From CAWCDJ01 sp963796675 (lineage in GTDB: Bacteria; Acidobacteriota; Terriglobia; Bryobacterales; Bryobacteraceae): 64,000 nt of DNA. A model generated the notes under the pieces. It had not been told where the DNA came from, did no database searches, and was given only the letters and a program-made list of their open reading frames with translations. The DNA lies in assembly GCA_963796675.1 (NCBI GenBank), contig CAWCMS010000008.1, positions 558,001-622,000 of the forward strand. The letters run 5' to 3'. Below are positions 19,432-27,826 of this stretch, piece after piece. Every line of letters starts with the position of its first letter. Position 1 is the first letter of the stretch. The position numbers and the translations under genes were made by a program.

Positions 19432-19453
19432 GGGCAGGCTGGGAAGCCTGCCC
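19432..19453. terminator. Bidirectional terminator
   Basis: Nine-base arms GGGCAGGCT and AGCCTGCCC with a GGGA loop, located between the convergent baeRF3-like gene (stop 19414) and the aquaporin gene (stop 19460). On the minus strand the hairpin is followed by CTTTTT; on the plus strand by a weaker ACTTTGTT. Confidence 0.75.
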
Positions 19454-19459
19454 ACTTTG

Positions 19460-20206
19460 TTACGTGCGGCTGGGCAGGGGGTGAGGAAGCTCGCGTTCCG
19501 CCATTCGCCAGTCGTGCGCGAGCAGAGCGTAGGCCAGCGCGCCAAGCAGCGCACCAACGACGGGCGCCACCCAGAATAACCAGAGCTGATCCATCGCCCA
19601 TCCACCCGCGAAAACCGCCGGTCCCATACTGCGCGCCGGGTTTACCGAACAGTTCGTCACCGGAATGCCAACGATGTTCGCCAGCGCCAGGCTCCAGCCG
19701 ATTGCGATTGGTGCGAATCCCTGCGGCGCCCGCCGGTCCGTCGCGCCCAGAATCAGCAGCACGAAGAACCCGGTGAGCACGATCTCCGTGATCGCGCACG
19801 CCTCCAGCGAGTAGCCTCCCGGTGAATGGACTCCGTATCCGTTCGAAGCGAAGCCGTTCGCCAGGGTGAAGCCGGCGGCGCCGCTCGCGATCCGGTAGAG
19901 CACGGCCGCGGCCGCGATACCGCCGGCAATTTGCGCAATGATGTAGGCCGGCAGGTCGGCAAACGGAAGCCGCCGCGCCACCGCCATACCGACCGAGACG
20001 GCGGGGTTAATGTGGCACCCGGAAATATGGCCGATGGTGTATGCCATCGTCAGCAGGCTTAAACCGAAGGCCAGCGAAACCCCGAGAATCCCGACGCCTG
20101 TGTTCGGAAAGGTAGCAGCCAAGACGGCGGTTCCGACGCCGGTCAAAACCAGCCAGAAAGTCCCTAGGAACTCCGCAAAAGAGCGCTTCAACAATGAATA
20201 TTCCAT
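19460..20206 (-). CDS. aqpZ: Aquaporin (MIP family, AqpZ-like)
   Basis: A 248-residue channel with six transmembrane helices and both NPA boxes: CHINPAVS (NPA at 67-69) and CSVNPARS (189-191). The cysteine-serine context before the second box and the small-loop layout match water-selective AqpZ rather than glycerol facilitators. The ATG at 20206 has GGAGGAG eight bases upstream. It sits between stress genes and rpiB, transcribed alone on the minus strand. A role in osmotic water flux fits the neighbouring osmotic/acid stress genes, but that link is inference. Confidence 0.93.
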   Translation of the reverse strand: MEYSLLKRSFAEFLGTFWLVLTGVGTAVLAATFPNTGVGILGVSLAFGLSLLTMAYTIGHISGCHINPAVSVGMAVARRLPFADLPAYIIAQIAGGIAAAAVLYRIASGAAGFTLANGFASNGYGVHSPGGYSLEACAITEIVLTGFFVLLILGATDRRAPQGFAPIAIGWSLALANIVGIPVTNCSVNPARSMGPAVFAGGWAMDQLWLFWVAPVVGALLGALAYALLAHDWRMAERELPHPLPSRT

Positions 20207-20351
20207 TTCTGCACTCCTCCTCCATGGCTCGCCCTGGGACGCATCTGTCCCAGAGTAGCCGTACGTTATGTGGATACCGGCCGTCGGAGGTTCAGCGCAG
20301 GACTTGGGGAGAATTGGAGTGAAGCCGGCGATGGCCTCTCATCCGGCTGAT

Positions 20352-20816
20352 ATGATGAACTCCATGCGACTGGCGGTTGCAAGCGATCACGCGGGCTTCT
20401 ACCTCAAGGGTCGGGCGGTCGAGGAGCTCCGCAAGATGGGACACGAGGTTTTCGACCTGGGCACCGACTCCCCGGCACCAGCGGATTATCCCCTCTACGC
20501 AAAGGCCGTGGCGCAGGCCGTTCTCGACGGCAAGGCAGAACGCGCCGTTCTGATCTGCGGTTCGGGCGCCGGCGCCTGCGTGGCTGCCAACAAGTTCAAG
20601 GGCATCCGGGCGGCCATCTGTCACGACAGTTTCTCGGCACGTCAGTGTGTGGAAGATGACAATGTCAACGTGCTTTGCCTGGGCTCACGTGTGATTGGCG
20701 CCGAACTCGCGATGGACCTGATTCGCGATTATCTGAGCGTCAACTTTTCCGGGGCCGAACGGCATCGCCGCCGCCTGGCGGAGGTCGCCGGCTTCGAGGA
20801 ATCCTTCGGAAAGTAG
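20352..20816 (+). CDS. rpiB: Ribose-5-phosphate isomerase B (RpiB/LacA family)
   Basis: About 154 residues from ATG 20352 (alternatives 20355 and 20364); the longer open frame from 20268 has no family-like residues. Conserved parts are VASDHAGFYLKG (substrate binding), CGSGAGACVAANKFKGIRAA with the active-site cysteine, and NVLCLGSRVIG. It interconverts ribulose-5-phosphate and ribose-5-phosphate. The usual CGTGIG reads CGSGAG here, a conservative change. It converges with rpoD, three bases apart. Confidence 0.9.
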   Translation: MMNSMRLAVASDHAGFYLKGRAVEELRKMGHEVFDLGTDSPAPADYPLYAKAVAQAVLDGKAERAVLICGSGAGACVAANKFKGIRAAICHDSFSARQCVEDDNVNVLCLGSRVIGAELAMDLIRDYLSVNFSGAERHRRRLAEVAGFEESFGK

Positions 20817-20819
20817 TCC

Positions 20820-22505
20820 TCAGATTCCGTGCGTGCCGTTTTCGAGAAAGGCGCGCAAGCGGTGACTGCGGCTGGGATGGCGCAGCTTGCGCAGCGCCTT
20901 GGCTTCGATCTGGCGGATGCGCTCACGGGTGACCGCGAAGTTTTGCCCGACTTCTTCGAGCGTATGCTCGCTGCCGTCTTCGAGCCCGAAACGCATCTTG
21001 ATGATCTTCTCTTCGCGCGGCGTGAGCGTCTTCAGGACCTGCGCGGTCTGCTCCCGCAGATTCAGGTTAATGACCGCGTCCGAGGGCGAGATGCCATTGT
21101 GATCGACGATGAAATCGCCGAGATGGGACTCCTCCTCCTCGCCGATCGGAGTTTCCAGGGAGATAGGCTCCTGCGCCACCCGCAGCACTTTGCGGACCTT
21201 CGAGACCGGCAACTGCATCCGCTTGGCGAGTTCCTCGTTGGTGGGCTCGCGCCCGAGTTCCTGCACCATCTGCCGCGAAGTGCGGATCAGCTTGTTGATC
21301 GTTTCGATCATGTGGACCGGGATGCGGATGGTGCGCGCCTGATCCGCGATGGCACGGGTGATCGCCTGCCTCACCCACCACGTGGCATAGGTCGAAAACT
21401 TGTAGCCCCGGCGGTACTCGAACTTGTCCACCGCCTTCATCAACCCGATATTGCCTTCCTGAATCAGGTCGAGGAACTGTAACCCGCGGTTGGTGTATCT
21501 CTTGGCGATACTCACCACCAGGCGAAGGTTGGCTTCGATCAGCTCCTTCTTCGCCGCTTCGGCCTCCAGGTGAGCCCGGGTGATGATTTCGAGCGTACGG
21601 CGCAGCTCGGTGGCGGAAGCGCCGAACTGCTCTTCATACTGCTGCATTTGCTGGCCAAAGCTGCGCTGCTCTTTGCGGAGTTCCTTGATGCCTTCCGCGC
21701 GCGCGCCCGGCCAGACTTCCAGCCTCTTCTGGATGCGCGAGACTTCCCGCTCGAGCGGCTTCAATTGCTCGACCGCATCGCGCAGGCGATCGATTAGCAG
21801 ACGAATCACGGGCGTCTGGAACGGGATCGTCCGGACCAGCCGGGAGGTCTTGATCATCTGCCGGCCCAGTTCCCAGAGCTGGCGGCGGTACAGCTTGGGC
21901 TTCATTCCGCGAGGAATCGCCTGCAGCTTCTGCCGCAATTGCAGCGCCTTGCGGTAGTGACGTCCGATCTCTTCGGCGCCGCGAATGAACTCCGCGCGCT
22001 TCTCTTCCACCAGTTCGTCGGTGAGGATAGGGTCGGAGATCTGGACGATGTCGCGGGCCGGCAGAGTATCCTGCGCCACCTCTTCGCCCATGGCAACGAT
22101 TTCCTGGATCACCAGCGGTGCGCGGGAGAGCGACTTTAGAACCGTATGCTGGCCGCGTTCGATGCGCCGCGCGATTTCGACTTCACCTTCGCGCGTGAGC
22201 AGCGGCACCGTGCCCATCTCGCGGAGATACATACGGACGGGGTCGTTGATCTTGTCGCCAAGCCCCGTGGGCAGGTCGAGATCAAGGACTTCCTCCGCTT
22301 CATCGAGCTTCTTCTCGAAATCCTTGGGCTCTTCAAGTATCTCGATACCAGCGGTATCCAGGCCGGCGAGGACGTCCTCGAGTTCGCTGCCGCCGGGCGC
22401 ATCGCCGGGCAGAACTTCGCTGACTTCGTCGTACAGAACGTAGCCCTTCTCCTTGCCCATCTGTACGAGCCGTTGCAGCCCCTCGTATTTGTCATCTAGC
22501 GCCAC
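20820..22505 (-). CDS. rpoD: RNA polymerase primary sigma factor (sigma-70)
   Basis: A 561-residue sigma-70 with all regions: a 1.1-like start (LQRLVQMGKEKGYVLYDEVSEVL), region 1.2 (DPVRMYLREMGTVPLLTREGEVEIARRIERG), a non-conserved insert of about 200 residues, region 2 (ANLRLVVSIAKRYTNRGLQFLDLIQEGNIG, FSTYATWWVRQAITRAIAD), region 3 and region 4.2 (TLEEVGQNFAVTRERIRQIEAKALRKLRHP). It is 76 bases downstream of dnaG, the classical dnaG-rpoD order of the macromolecular synthesis operon; rpsU is absent. It directs transcription of housekeeping genes. Confidence 0.97.
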   Translation of the reverse strand: MALDDKYEGLQRLVQMGKEKGYVLYDEVSEVLPGDAPGGSELEDVLAGLDTAGIEILEEPKDFEKKLDEAEEVLDLDLPTGLGDKINDPVRMYLREMGTVPLLTREGEVEIARRIERGQHTVLKSLSRAPLVIQEIVAMGEEVAQDTLPARDIVQISDPILTDELVEEKRAEFIRGAEEIGRHYRKALQLRQKLQAIPRGMKPKLYRRQLWELGRQMIKTSRLVRTIPFQTPVIRLLIDRLRDAVEQLKPLEREVSRIQKRLEVWPGARAEGIKELRKEQRSFGQQMQQYEEQFGASATELRRTLEIITRAHLEAEAAKKELIEANLRLVVSIAKRYTNRGLQFLDLIQEGNIGLMKAVDKFEYRRGYKFSTYATWWVRQAITRAIADQARTIRIPVHMIETINKLIRTSRQMVQELGREPTNEELAKRMQLPVSKVRKVLRVAQEPISLETPIGEEEESHLGDFIVDHNGISPSDAVINLNLREQTAQVLKTLTPREEKIIKMRFGLEDGSEHTLEEVGQNFAVTRERIRQIEAKALRKLRHPSRSHRLRAFLENGTHGI

Positions 22506-22581
22506 TGAAGCCCCGATACTCCCAGCGACTGATAATCCAAGACATTGTACACCACGGCGCGCCCGTCAACAGGGGCGAGTC

Positions 22582-24306
22582 TTATTTGCGTTCCAGGCTG
22601 CGCAACTCTTCCATGACCCGGATGGCCTCCTGCCAGTTGCCCGCCCGCTCCAGCTCTTTCACTCGCGACTTCAATTGGGAGCGTCTCTGCTGGCCATCGG
22701 TGCGCCGCATGCTCTCCACCGCCGCCAGGACCTCCTCTCGCGAATACTGCATATCTTCGCTCAACACCGCCTGCGCTAAAAGGTTCTGGTCGGATTCTTC
22801 CAGACGCGCGTGAACCTCATCGTAACCGAAACGGCCGCCCGAATCCTCCAGCGCGAACATGGCGTGAAAGATGCGCCGCGACAGAAAGGTCGCGATGGTT
22901 TCGAGCGATTTCAATTCCTCGATCAGTTCGGGGCGGAGATCCTCTTTGGTGAGCAGCGCGTTAAGCAGCATACGCTCGTCATGCCGCAGAACCGCCTTAG
23001 GCACCGCGAATCGGCTCTCCTGCCGCTCGCCCGCGGCTTTCTTGAAGCTATCGAGCACCAGGCCCTGGTCGATCCCCAGGTACGCCGCCACGTCACCGGC
23101 GATCATGAGGCGCTCCATCCGGTCGCTGATTATCTGCACCGCGGGCAGCAGCGATTTCAGAGCGGTCACCTGTCCTTCGGTCGTGTGCATATTCACGCGG
23201 GAGCGGCCCCGGTCGGCCAGCCAGTAAAAGTAACCTTTGGCGCCTTCGAGCTGCTGCCCATACGCTTCGGAGCCGCGCTCCTTGCAGTATTCATCCGGAT
23301 CTAAATCCGCATCCAGCTCCAGAATCCGCACCTGCATGCCCTCGGCGAGCAACACCGAAATCGAGCGTTCGGCGGCATTCGAGCCCGCCGGATCGGGGTC
23401 GAAGTTGACGATGATGCGCTGCGTCTGGCGTTTGAGCATCTGCACCTGCTGCGAGGTCAGGGCGGTGCCGCAGCTCGCGACCACGGGACCGAAGCCGGCT
23501 GCCGTCACGCCGATCGCATCCATATAGCCTTCCACCAGAATCACCCGATCCTCTTTGCGAATCGCGTCCTTGGCGCGGTGAAGGTTGTAGAGCACATGGC
23601 TCTTCTTATATATCGGCGTTTCCGGAGAGTTCAGGTACTTCGGATTGTCGTCTGCAGAAAGCGCTCGTCCGCCGAATCCGATAATTCGGCCGGAGCCGTC
23701 GTGGATCGGAAACATGAGGCGGTTGCGGAAGCGGTCATAGAAGCTGCCATCGTCACGCCTGCCGACCAGGCCGGACTGCTCCATGTGGGCCGTCGAAAAT
23801 CCGCGCTGCTCAAACAGCCGCATCAGCGAGCGGCCTCCGCGTTCCGAGTATCCGAGGCCGAATTGCTCGATGGTCTCGCGCGCGAGCCCGCGTTTCGCCA
23901 GGTAGGCGCGCGCGGCCTCTCCCCCGGGACCGTTGAGGTTGACGCGAAACTGTTCGGCCGCGATCTCGTGCAGCGCGAGGAGCGCGCCGCGCAGGCGCGA
24001 ATCCTCGTCGGCATACTGCGAGCGCTTCGGCATGGGGATGCCGTAACGCTCGGCGAGCGATTTCAGGGCCTCGTAGAAGCTGAGGCCCTCGATTTCCATC
24101 ACGAACTTGAAGACATCGCCGCCCGCGCCGCAGGAAAAACACTTGTAGAACTGATGAGTGGCATGCACCGTGAAAGAGGGGGTCTTCTCGTTGTGAAACG
24201 GGCACAGGCCCATGTGGCGGTAGGCTCCGGAACGCCGCAGCTTCACGTGCTCCCCTATCACGGTGACGATGTCGACCGAGCTTTTGACTTGCTCCGCGAA
24301 ATCCAT
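22582..24306 (-). CDS. dnaG: DNA primase
   Basis: About 574 residues from ATG 24306 (MDFAEQVKSSVDIVTVIGEHV); the frame stays open to 24423 but the extension is not family-like. The CHC2 zinc-binding domain is CPFHNEKTPSF...YKCFSCGAGGD, followed by the catalytic core and TOPRIM motif (VILVEGYMDAIGVTAAG and IIVNFDPDPAGS). The C-terminal helicase-binding part is present (HARLEESDQNLLAQAVLSED). It makes RNA primers for replication and is followed by rpoD. Confidence 0.96.
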   Translation of the reverse strand: MDFAEQVKSSVDIVTVIGEHVKLRRSGAYRHMGLCPFHNEKTPSFTVHATHQFYKCFSCGAGGDVFKFVMEIEGLSFYEALKSLAERYGIPMPKRSQYADEDSRLRGALLALHEIAAEQFRVNLNGPGGEAARAYLAKRGLARETIEQFGLGYSERGGRSLMRLFEQRGFSTAHMEQSGLVGRRDDGSFYDRFRNRLMFPIHDGSGRIIGFGGRALSADDNPKYLNSPETPIYKKSHVLYNLHRAKDAIRKEDRVILVEGYMDAIGVTAAGFGPVVASCGTALTSQQVQMLKRQTQRIIVNFDPDPAGSNAAERSISVLLAEGMQVRILELDADLDPDEYCKERGSEAYGQQLEGAKGYFYWLADRGRSRVNMHTTEGQVTALKSLLPAVQIISDRMERLMIAGDVAAYLGIDQGLVLDSFKKAAGERQESRFAVPKAVLRHDERMLLNALLTKEDLRPELIEELKSLETIATFLSRRIFHAMFALEDSGGRFGYDEVHARLEESDQNLLAQAVLSEDMQYSREEVLAAVESMRRTDGQQRRSQLKSRVKELERAGNWQEAIRVMEELRSLERK

Positions 24307-24513
24307 GGCGCTGAGGTCATTATCCCAGAAGTCCGTAGTGCCGGCCTCCCCATTCCGCGGGCGAAGCTGGAGTGAGTCGCACCGCCACACCGCTATGGCC
24401 AAAGGTAACAGGCATAGTTTCATTCAGTTGTACTTACCTGCGCTGTAGTGGAAATGCAGCCCGGCGGGTCTTAGTAGCGGAACCTATCACAAGTGTTATC
24501 GGCGAATAACTGA

Positions 24514-26097
24514 GTGGACTTACGCGAATTAGTAACATCCCCAAGCCGGCAGGACACCCGATTTGGAACGTCTCCGGCGCTGGCTGGAGCCGGCGTCCTG
24601 GCCATGGCAATTGTGGCCTGTCGCGCCTGCATTCAGTCGATTACGATCGACGAGGCGGACACCTATCTTGCGTTCGCCGGCCGCCCCGGCCCATCGCACT
24701 GGGATGCTTCCTCGAATAACCACGTCCTGAATTCGATATTGATCCGCCTGTTTACGACGGTATTCGGCCTGCATCCCATCACCATGCGCCTGCCGGCGTT
24801 GGTGGGAGCCGGATTGTACATTGTGGCGGCCACTTATCTGGTCTGCGCGATCAGTGAGCATCCGGGTCTGCGCCTGATCGTCTTCGGTGCCATGGTGTTC
24901 AATCCGTTCGTGATGGACTATCTGGTCGCCGCGCGAGGATACAGTCTGGCGCTCGGCTTCTTACTCTCGGGGATGGCACTGTGTGCCCACGCCGGCGTAC
25001 GGAGCCCGGTTCGGCCCAAAATGGCTGCGCTCTGCGCCGTGTGTCTTTCGCTGTCATTCTGCAGCAACTTTGCATTCGGTGTCGCCTGCGCGGTCACTTT
25101 CGCGGCCGCGGCAGCCTGGTTCTGCTTGCAAGGGCCGAACGTGGCCGGCGTGCGATCCATGCGGAGGCACTGCATTACCGTCGTGGGGACGATGACGGTT
25201 TCGAGCGTACTGGTTACCTCATTCTTCGTGGGACCGATGCTTCTGCATTGGCCGAAAGGCGCGCTGATCGCGGGCATACGAACGTTGCGCGAATGCCTGC
25301 GCAGCATCGCTGCAGAGTCGGTGCTGCGGCCGAACCCCTACCTCTTGAATCCTCCCCTGGCGAGGGCTCTCGAGTACTTGGGCACGGCGCCGGTATGGAT
25401 AGCCGTCGCCGTCTTTTTCGTGGCCGCTACCTTGCTGGCGGCGACGCACTGCGTGAAGCCGGCACCTCCCCAGTCGATGCGGCGGCTCTATCGAGCGCTC
25501 TGGTTCACCGGTATCGTCGTCTTCACCGTTGCCGGACATGTGGTCCTTCATCGTCTGTTCGGCATTCTGTATCCGGTTGGGCGGACGGCCGTGTTCCTGG
25601 CGCCACTGAGCACTCTCGCGATCGGCGCTGTCGTTGCGATACCTCTCGCCTGGCGGCCGGCGGAGATGGTGCGCGGCGTTCTGGTGGCGTCGCTGGGCGC
25701 CGTTTCCCTGTACTTCTTGTGCTGCCTGAGGCTGACCTATTTTGGCGAGTGGGCCTATAACGCCGACGCAAATCACCTTTACAGCGTCCTCGACCGTTAC
25801 CAGCGGAGCTGCGGTCTGCGCAGCGTTTCCGCGAATTGGCGCTATGTGGCAGTTCTGAACTACTATCGCAGCCAGGCGGGTGACGATCGCATTCTGGAGA
25901 TCCCGAATGGACCTGATGAGCCTGGAAATTACCCCTTGGGGCGCGATGCCTACGTGGTTTATTACCCCCAGGATGAAGATTTCGTCAAACGCCGGAACTT
26001 GCGCATCGTGTATTACGGCCACACAACGGACGCCGCGATCGCCTTGGATCTCAAGGTCTTGGCGGGATGTTGGGACCGCCCGCCGGCCTCCAATTGA
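24514..26097 (+). CDS. Polytopic membrane protein, GT-C glycosyltransferase-like
   Basis: A 527-residue protein with about ten transmembrane helices. After the first helix comes SITIDEADTYLAF (D46, E47), an acidic pair in the first external loop as in ArnT/PMT-type GT-C glycosyltransferases that use polyprenyl-phosphate sugars. Then HVLNSILIRLFTTVFGLHPITMRLPALVGA matches the usual second block of this superfamily. The C-terminal 120 residues form a soluble domain with YNADANHLYSVLDRYQRSCG and a Tyr/Asp-rich end. Start GTG 24514. It stands alone between dnaG (divergent) and tatA. Donor and acceptor are unknown. Confidence 0.7.
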   Translation: MDLRELVTSPSRQDTRFGTSPALAGAGVLAMAIVACRACIQSITIDEADTYLAFAGRPGPSHWDASSNNHVLNSILIRLFTTVFGLHPITMRLPALVGAGLYIVAATYLVCAISEHPGLRLIVFGAMVFNPFVMDYLVAARGYSLALGFLLSGMALCAHAGVRSPVRPKMAALCAVCLSLSFCSNFAFGVACAVTFAAAAAWFCLQGPNVAGVRSMRRHCITVVGTMTVSSVLVTSFFVGPMLLHWPKGALIAGIRTLRECLRSIAAESVLRPNPYLLNPPLARALEYLGTAPVWIAVAVFFVAATLLAATHCVKPAPPQSMRRLYRALWFTGIVVFTVAGHVVLHRLFGILYPVGRTAVFLAPLSTLAIGAVVAIPLAWRPAEMVRGVLVASLGAVSLYFLCCLRLTYFGEWAYNADANHLYSVLDRYQRSCGLRSVSANWRYVAVLNYYRSQAGDDRILEIPNGPDEPGNYPLGRDAYVVYYPQDEDFVKRRNLRIVYYGHTTDAAIALDLKVLAGCWDRPPASN

Positions 26098-26200
26098 GCC
26101 CCGCGACGGCTCCCGGAATTGGGCAGGTAGCGTCTCCCCTGGGGATGGACCCCCCGCAACGGGGCCGAATCGGCTACAATGAAATGAAAAAGGAGGCCGT

Positions 26201-26395
26201 ATGTTGCCCACTAGCATACAGACCGCAGGATTTGCAGGTCTGGGCGCCCCCGAGATCCTCGTCATCGCCATTGTGGCCGTCGTTCTGTTCGGTGGCAAGA
26301 AGGTCGGTGACCTCGGGAAGGGTCTGGGAGAAGGTATTCGTAACTTCAAGACCGCACTGAAGAACGAAGACGACGAGACCAAGAAGCAGGCATAG
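26201..26395 (+). CDS. tatA: Twin-arginine translocase subunit TatA/E
   Basis: A 64-residue protein with one transmembrane helix (PEILVIAIVAVVLFGGKKV), the hinge FGGKK, the amphipathic helix (LGKGLGEGIRNFKTAL) and an acidic/basic tail. It forms the pore-like part of the Tat pathway for folded proteins. A perfect AAGGAGG at 26190-26196 lies four bases before the ATG, and a TACAAT box at 26175-26180 could be its -10. tatC and tatB are not adjacent. The sulfatase-like protein at 62702 has a possible twin-arginine signal. Confidence 0.93.
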   Translation: MLPTSIQTAGFAGLGAPEILVIAIVAVVLFGGKKVGDLGKGLGEGIRNFKTALKNEDDETKKQA

Positions 26396-26484
26396 GGCTT
26401 CGTGAACTGACCCGCAAGTTGGGCAAGCTTCACCTCCGCTTCCAAGATCGAAACGGCGATCGCCAGCATACGATCGCCAAACAA

Positions 26485-26519
26485 AAACCCCGCCGGCCAG
26501 TAGTGGCCCGGCGGGGTTT
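26485..26519. terminator. Bidirectional terminator between tatA and HU gene
   Basis: Twelve-base arms AAACCCCGCCGG and CCGGCGGGGTTT enclose an eleven-base loop. T-runs follow on both strands (TTTCTATTT on the plus strand, TTTTTGTTT on the minus strand). It lies between the convergent tatA (stop 26395) and the HU gene (stop 26544). Confidence 0.85.
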
Positions 26520-26543
26520 CTATTTACGGTCGAAGCCGATTGA

Positions 26544-26846
26544 TTACTTCTTCTTCGGCGGAACGATCGCGTCCTTCGCGGCTTTGGCAACGCGAAACTT
26601 CACGACCTTCTTGGCCGGGATCTTGATGCTCTCGCCGGTTGCCGGGTTGCGGCCCGTGCGGGCCTTCCGATCGACGCGCACCAGCCGGCCGATGCCAGGC
26701 ATGACGAACACGCCGTTCTTCTTGACTTCCGAGATCGCCATCGCGGACAGGTTGTCCAGCAGGGCCCGAGCCGTTTTGTTGCTGACTTCGCAGTGTTCTG
26801 CCAGCGATCTAACCAGTTGCGTCTGGGTCATTCTCTGACTTGCCAT
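26544..26846 (-). CDS. HU/IHF family DNA-binding protein
   Basis: A 100-residue nucleoid protein. The helical dimerisation part (TQTQLVRSLAEHCEVSNKTARALLDNL) is followed by the beta-arm signature (GIGRLVRVDRKARTGRNPATGESIKIPAKKVVKF). The arm has RTGRNPATGE, the canonical DNA-intercalating NP motif. The C-terminus ends in a PPKKK tail. AGAAGGAG lies six bases before the ATG. Its role is DNA bending and compaction; HU and IHF subunits cannot be told apart from sequence alone here. Confidence 0.93.
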   Translation of the reverse strand: MASQRMTQTQLVRSLAEHCEVSNKTARALLDNLSAMAISEVKKNGVFVMPGIGRLVRVDRKARTGRNPATGESIKIPAKKVVKFRVAKAAKDAIVPPKKK

Positions 26847-27094
26847 AATTCTCCTTCTCGATTCTCCCGTCGAAATTTTCTATTTTGATCCAGCAGCAGC
26901 ACACGCGTGCGCCGCGGTTCCATCACCATCGAACAAGGTTCTCGACGCGGCATTCGCACAAACGCGCGTCGCAATCGTAACAATCATACGGGAAGGGTGA
27001 AATGATGTAAAGGGCAATAAGCCAAAAAACCCTTGTTTTTCGGCCATTTTTGAAGGGTGATGCCCTCAGAAGGGCCATTTTACGGGCATTCTGC
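26847..27094. other. AT-richer intergenic region upstream of the HU gene
   Basis: About 248 bases with locally lower GC (TTTTCTATTTTGATCC, GCCAAAAAACCCTTG) and no gene I can support. It follows the end of the recA-recA-like operon and precedes the HU gene on the same strand, so it most likely carries the HU promoter. A T-rich stretch at about 27026-27053 downstream of the RecA-like gene may serve termination, but no clear hairpin is seen. Confidence 0.45.
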
Positions 27095-27823
27095 TCATCC
27101 GCGGTCCGGTTTCCACACTACTTTCCCCTCTGGAGCGCCCGCTGCGAGCCTGTTTCGCATCAGTTTGAGATACATTCCGGCCTGCGAAGGTTCGACGAGA
27201 ATCCGCACAGCGGTGTGCATCTGGAGGGCTGCGCCTCCGGCGCTGGTTTCGACCTCTTCGCCGGTGCGATTGCGGTGCGAGCGTGCCTGGTTGAGTAACA
27301 CGACGGCCGTGCCGCACTTCGTGGCGACCGCAGCCAGGCGGCGCAATCCCGAGCCGAGCACGCGGCCGTAGAGGCCCGGACTTTGATCGCCAATCGATGC
27401 TTCCAGTTCCAGGCTCGGGACCAGCGCCGCCGCCGAATCGATCACCAGCAAATCGAGTACGCGCGAGGCGGCCAGCCTTTGCGCAATAGCCAGCGCTTCC
27501 TCGGCGGAGACTGGTTGCACGACCGGCAAGCCATCGGGCGTAACCCCGAGTTCCACGGCCCATGCGGCGTCGAACGTGTGATCGGCGTCGATCCACGCGA
27601 CCGTAGCGCCGGAATGCTGCAGGTGCGCGATCGAGGCCAGCAGCAGCGAGGTTTTGCCGGATGAAGGAGGGCCGTAGATCTCGACGATGGCGCCGCGCGG
27701 CCAGCCGCCGGTGCCGAGCACGTCATCGAGCGCGGCGAATCCGGTCGGGATGCCCGCGGCTGGACGCAGTTCGCTGCGCGCCAGACGCAGCCGGATCGCT
27801 CGCTGCCGTTCCTCCTCTTTCAC
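27095..27823 (-). CDS. Short RecA paralogue
   Basis: A 242-residue RecA-fold ATPase: LDDVLGTGGWPRGAIVEIYG, Walker A GPPSSGKT (51-58), Walker B LDLLVIDSAAALVP (D129) and an L2/strand region LNQARSHRNRTGEEVETSAGGAALQMHTAVRI. It lacks the RecA C-terminal domain and most of the N-terminal polymerisation helix, so it is about 115 residues shorter than RecA. It starts at GTG 27823, three bases after the recA stop, implying translational coupling. It resembles ImuA-type or other RecA-like proteins that modulate recombination or mutagenesis, but no imuB or dnaE2 is in the window. Its role is unproven. Confidence 0.82.
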   Translation of the reverse strand: MKEEERQRAIRLRLARSELRPAAGIPTGFAALDDVLGTGGWPRGAIVEIYGPPSSGKTSLLLASIAHLQHSGATVAWIDADHTFDAAWAVELGVTPDGLPVVQPVSAEEALAIAQRLAASRVLDLLVIDSAAALVPSLELEASIGDQSPGLYGRVLGSGLRRLAAVATKCGTAVVLLNQARSHRNRTGEEVETSAGGAALQMHTAVRILVEPSQAGMYLKLMRNRLAAGAPEGKVVWKPDRG

Positions 27824-27826
27824 ACG

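Noticed and set aside
24307..24423. Upstream start for dnaG
   Set aside because: The added residues are not conserved in primases; the family start is MDFAEQVK at 24306.
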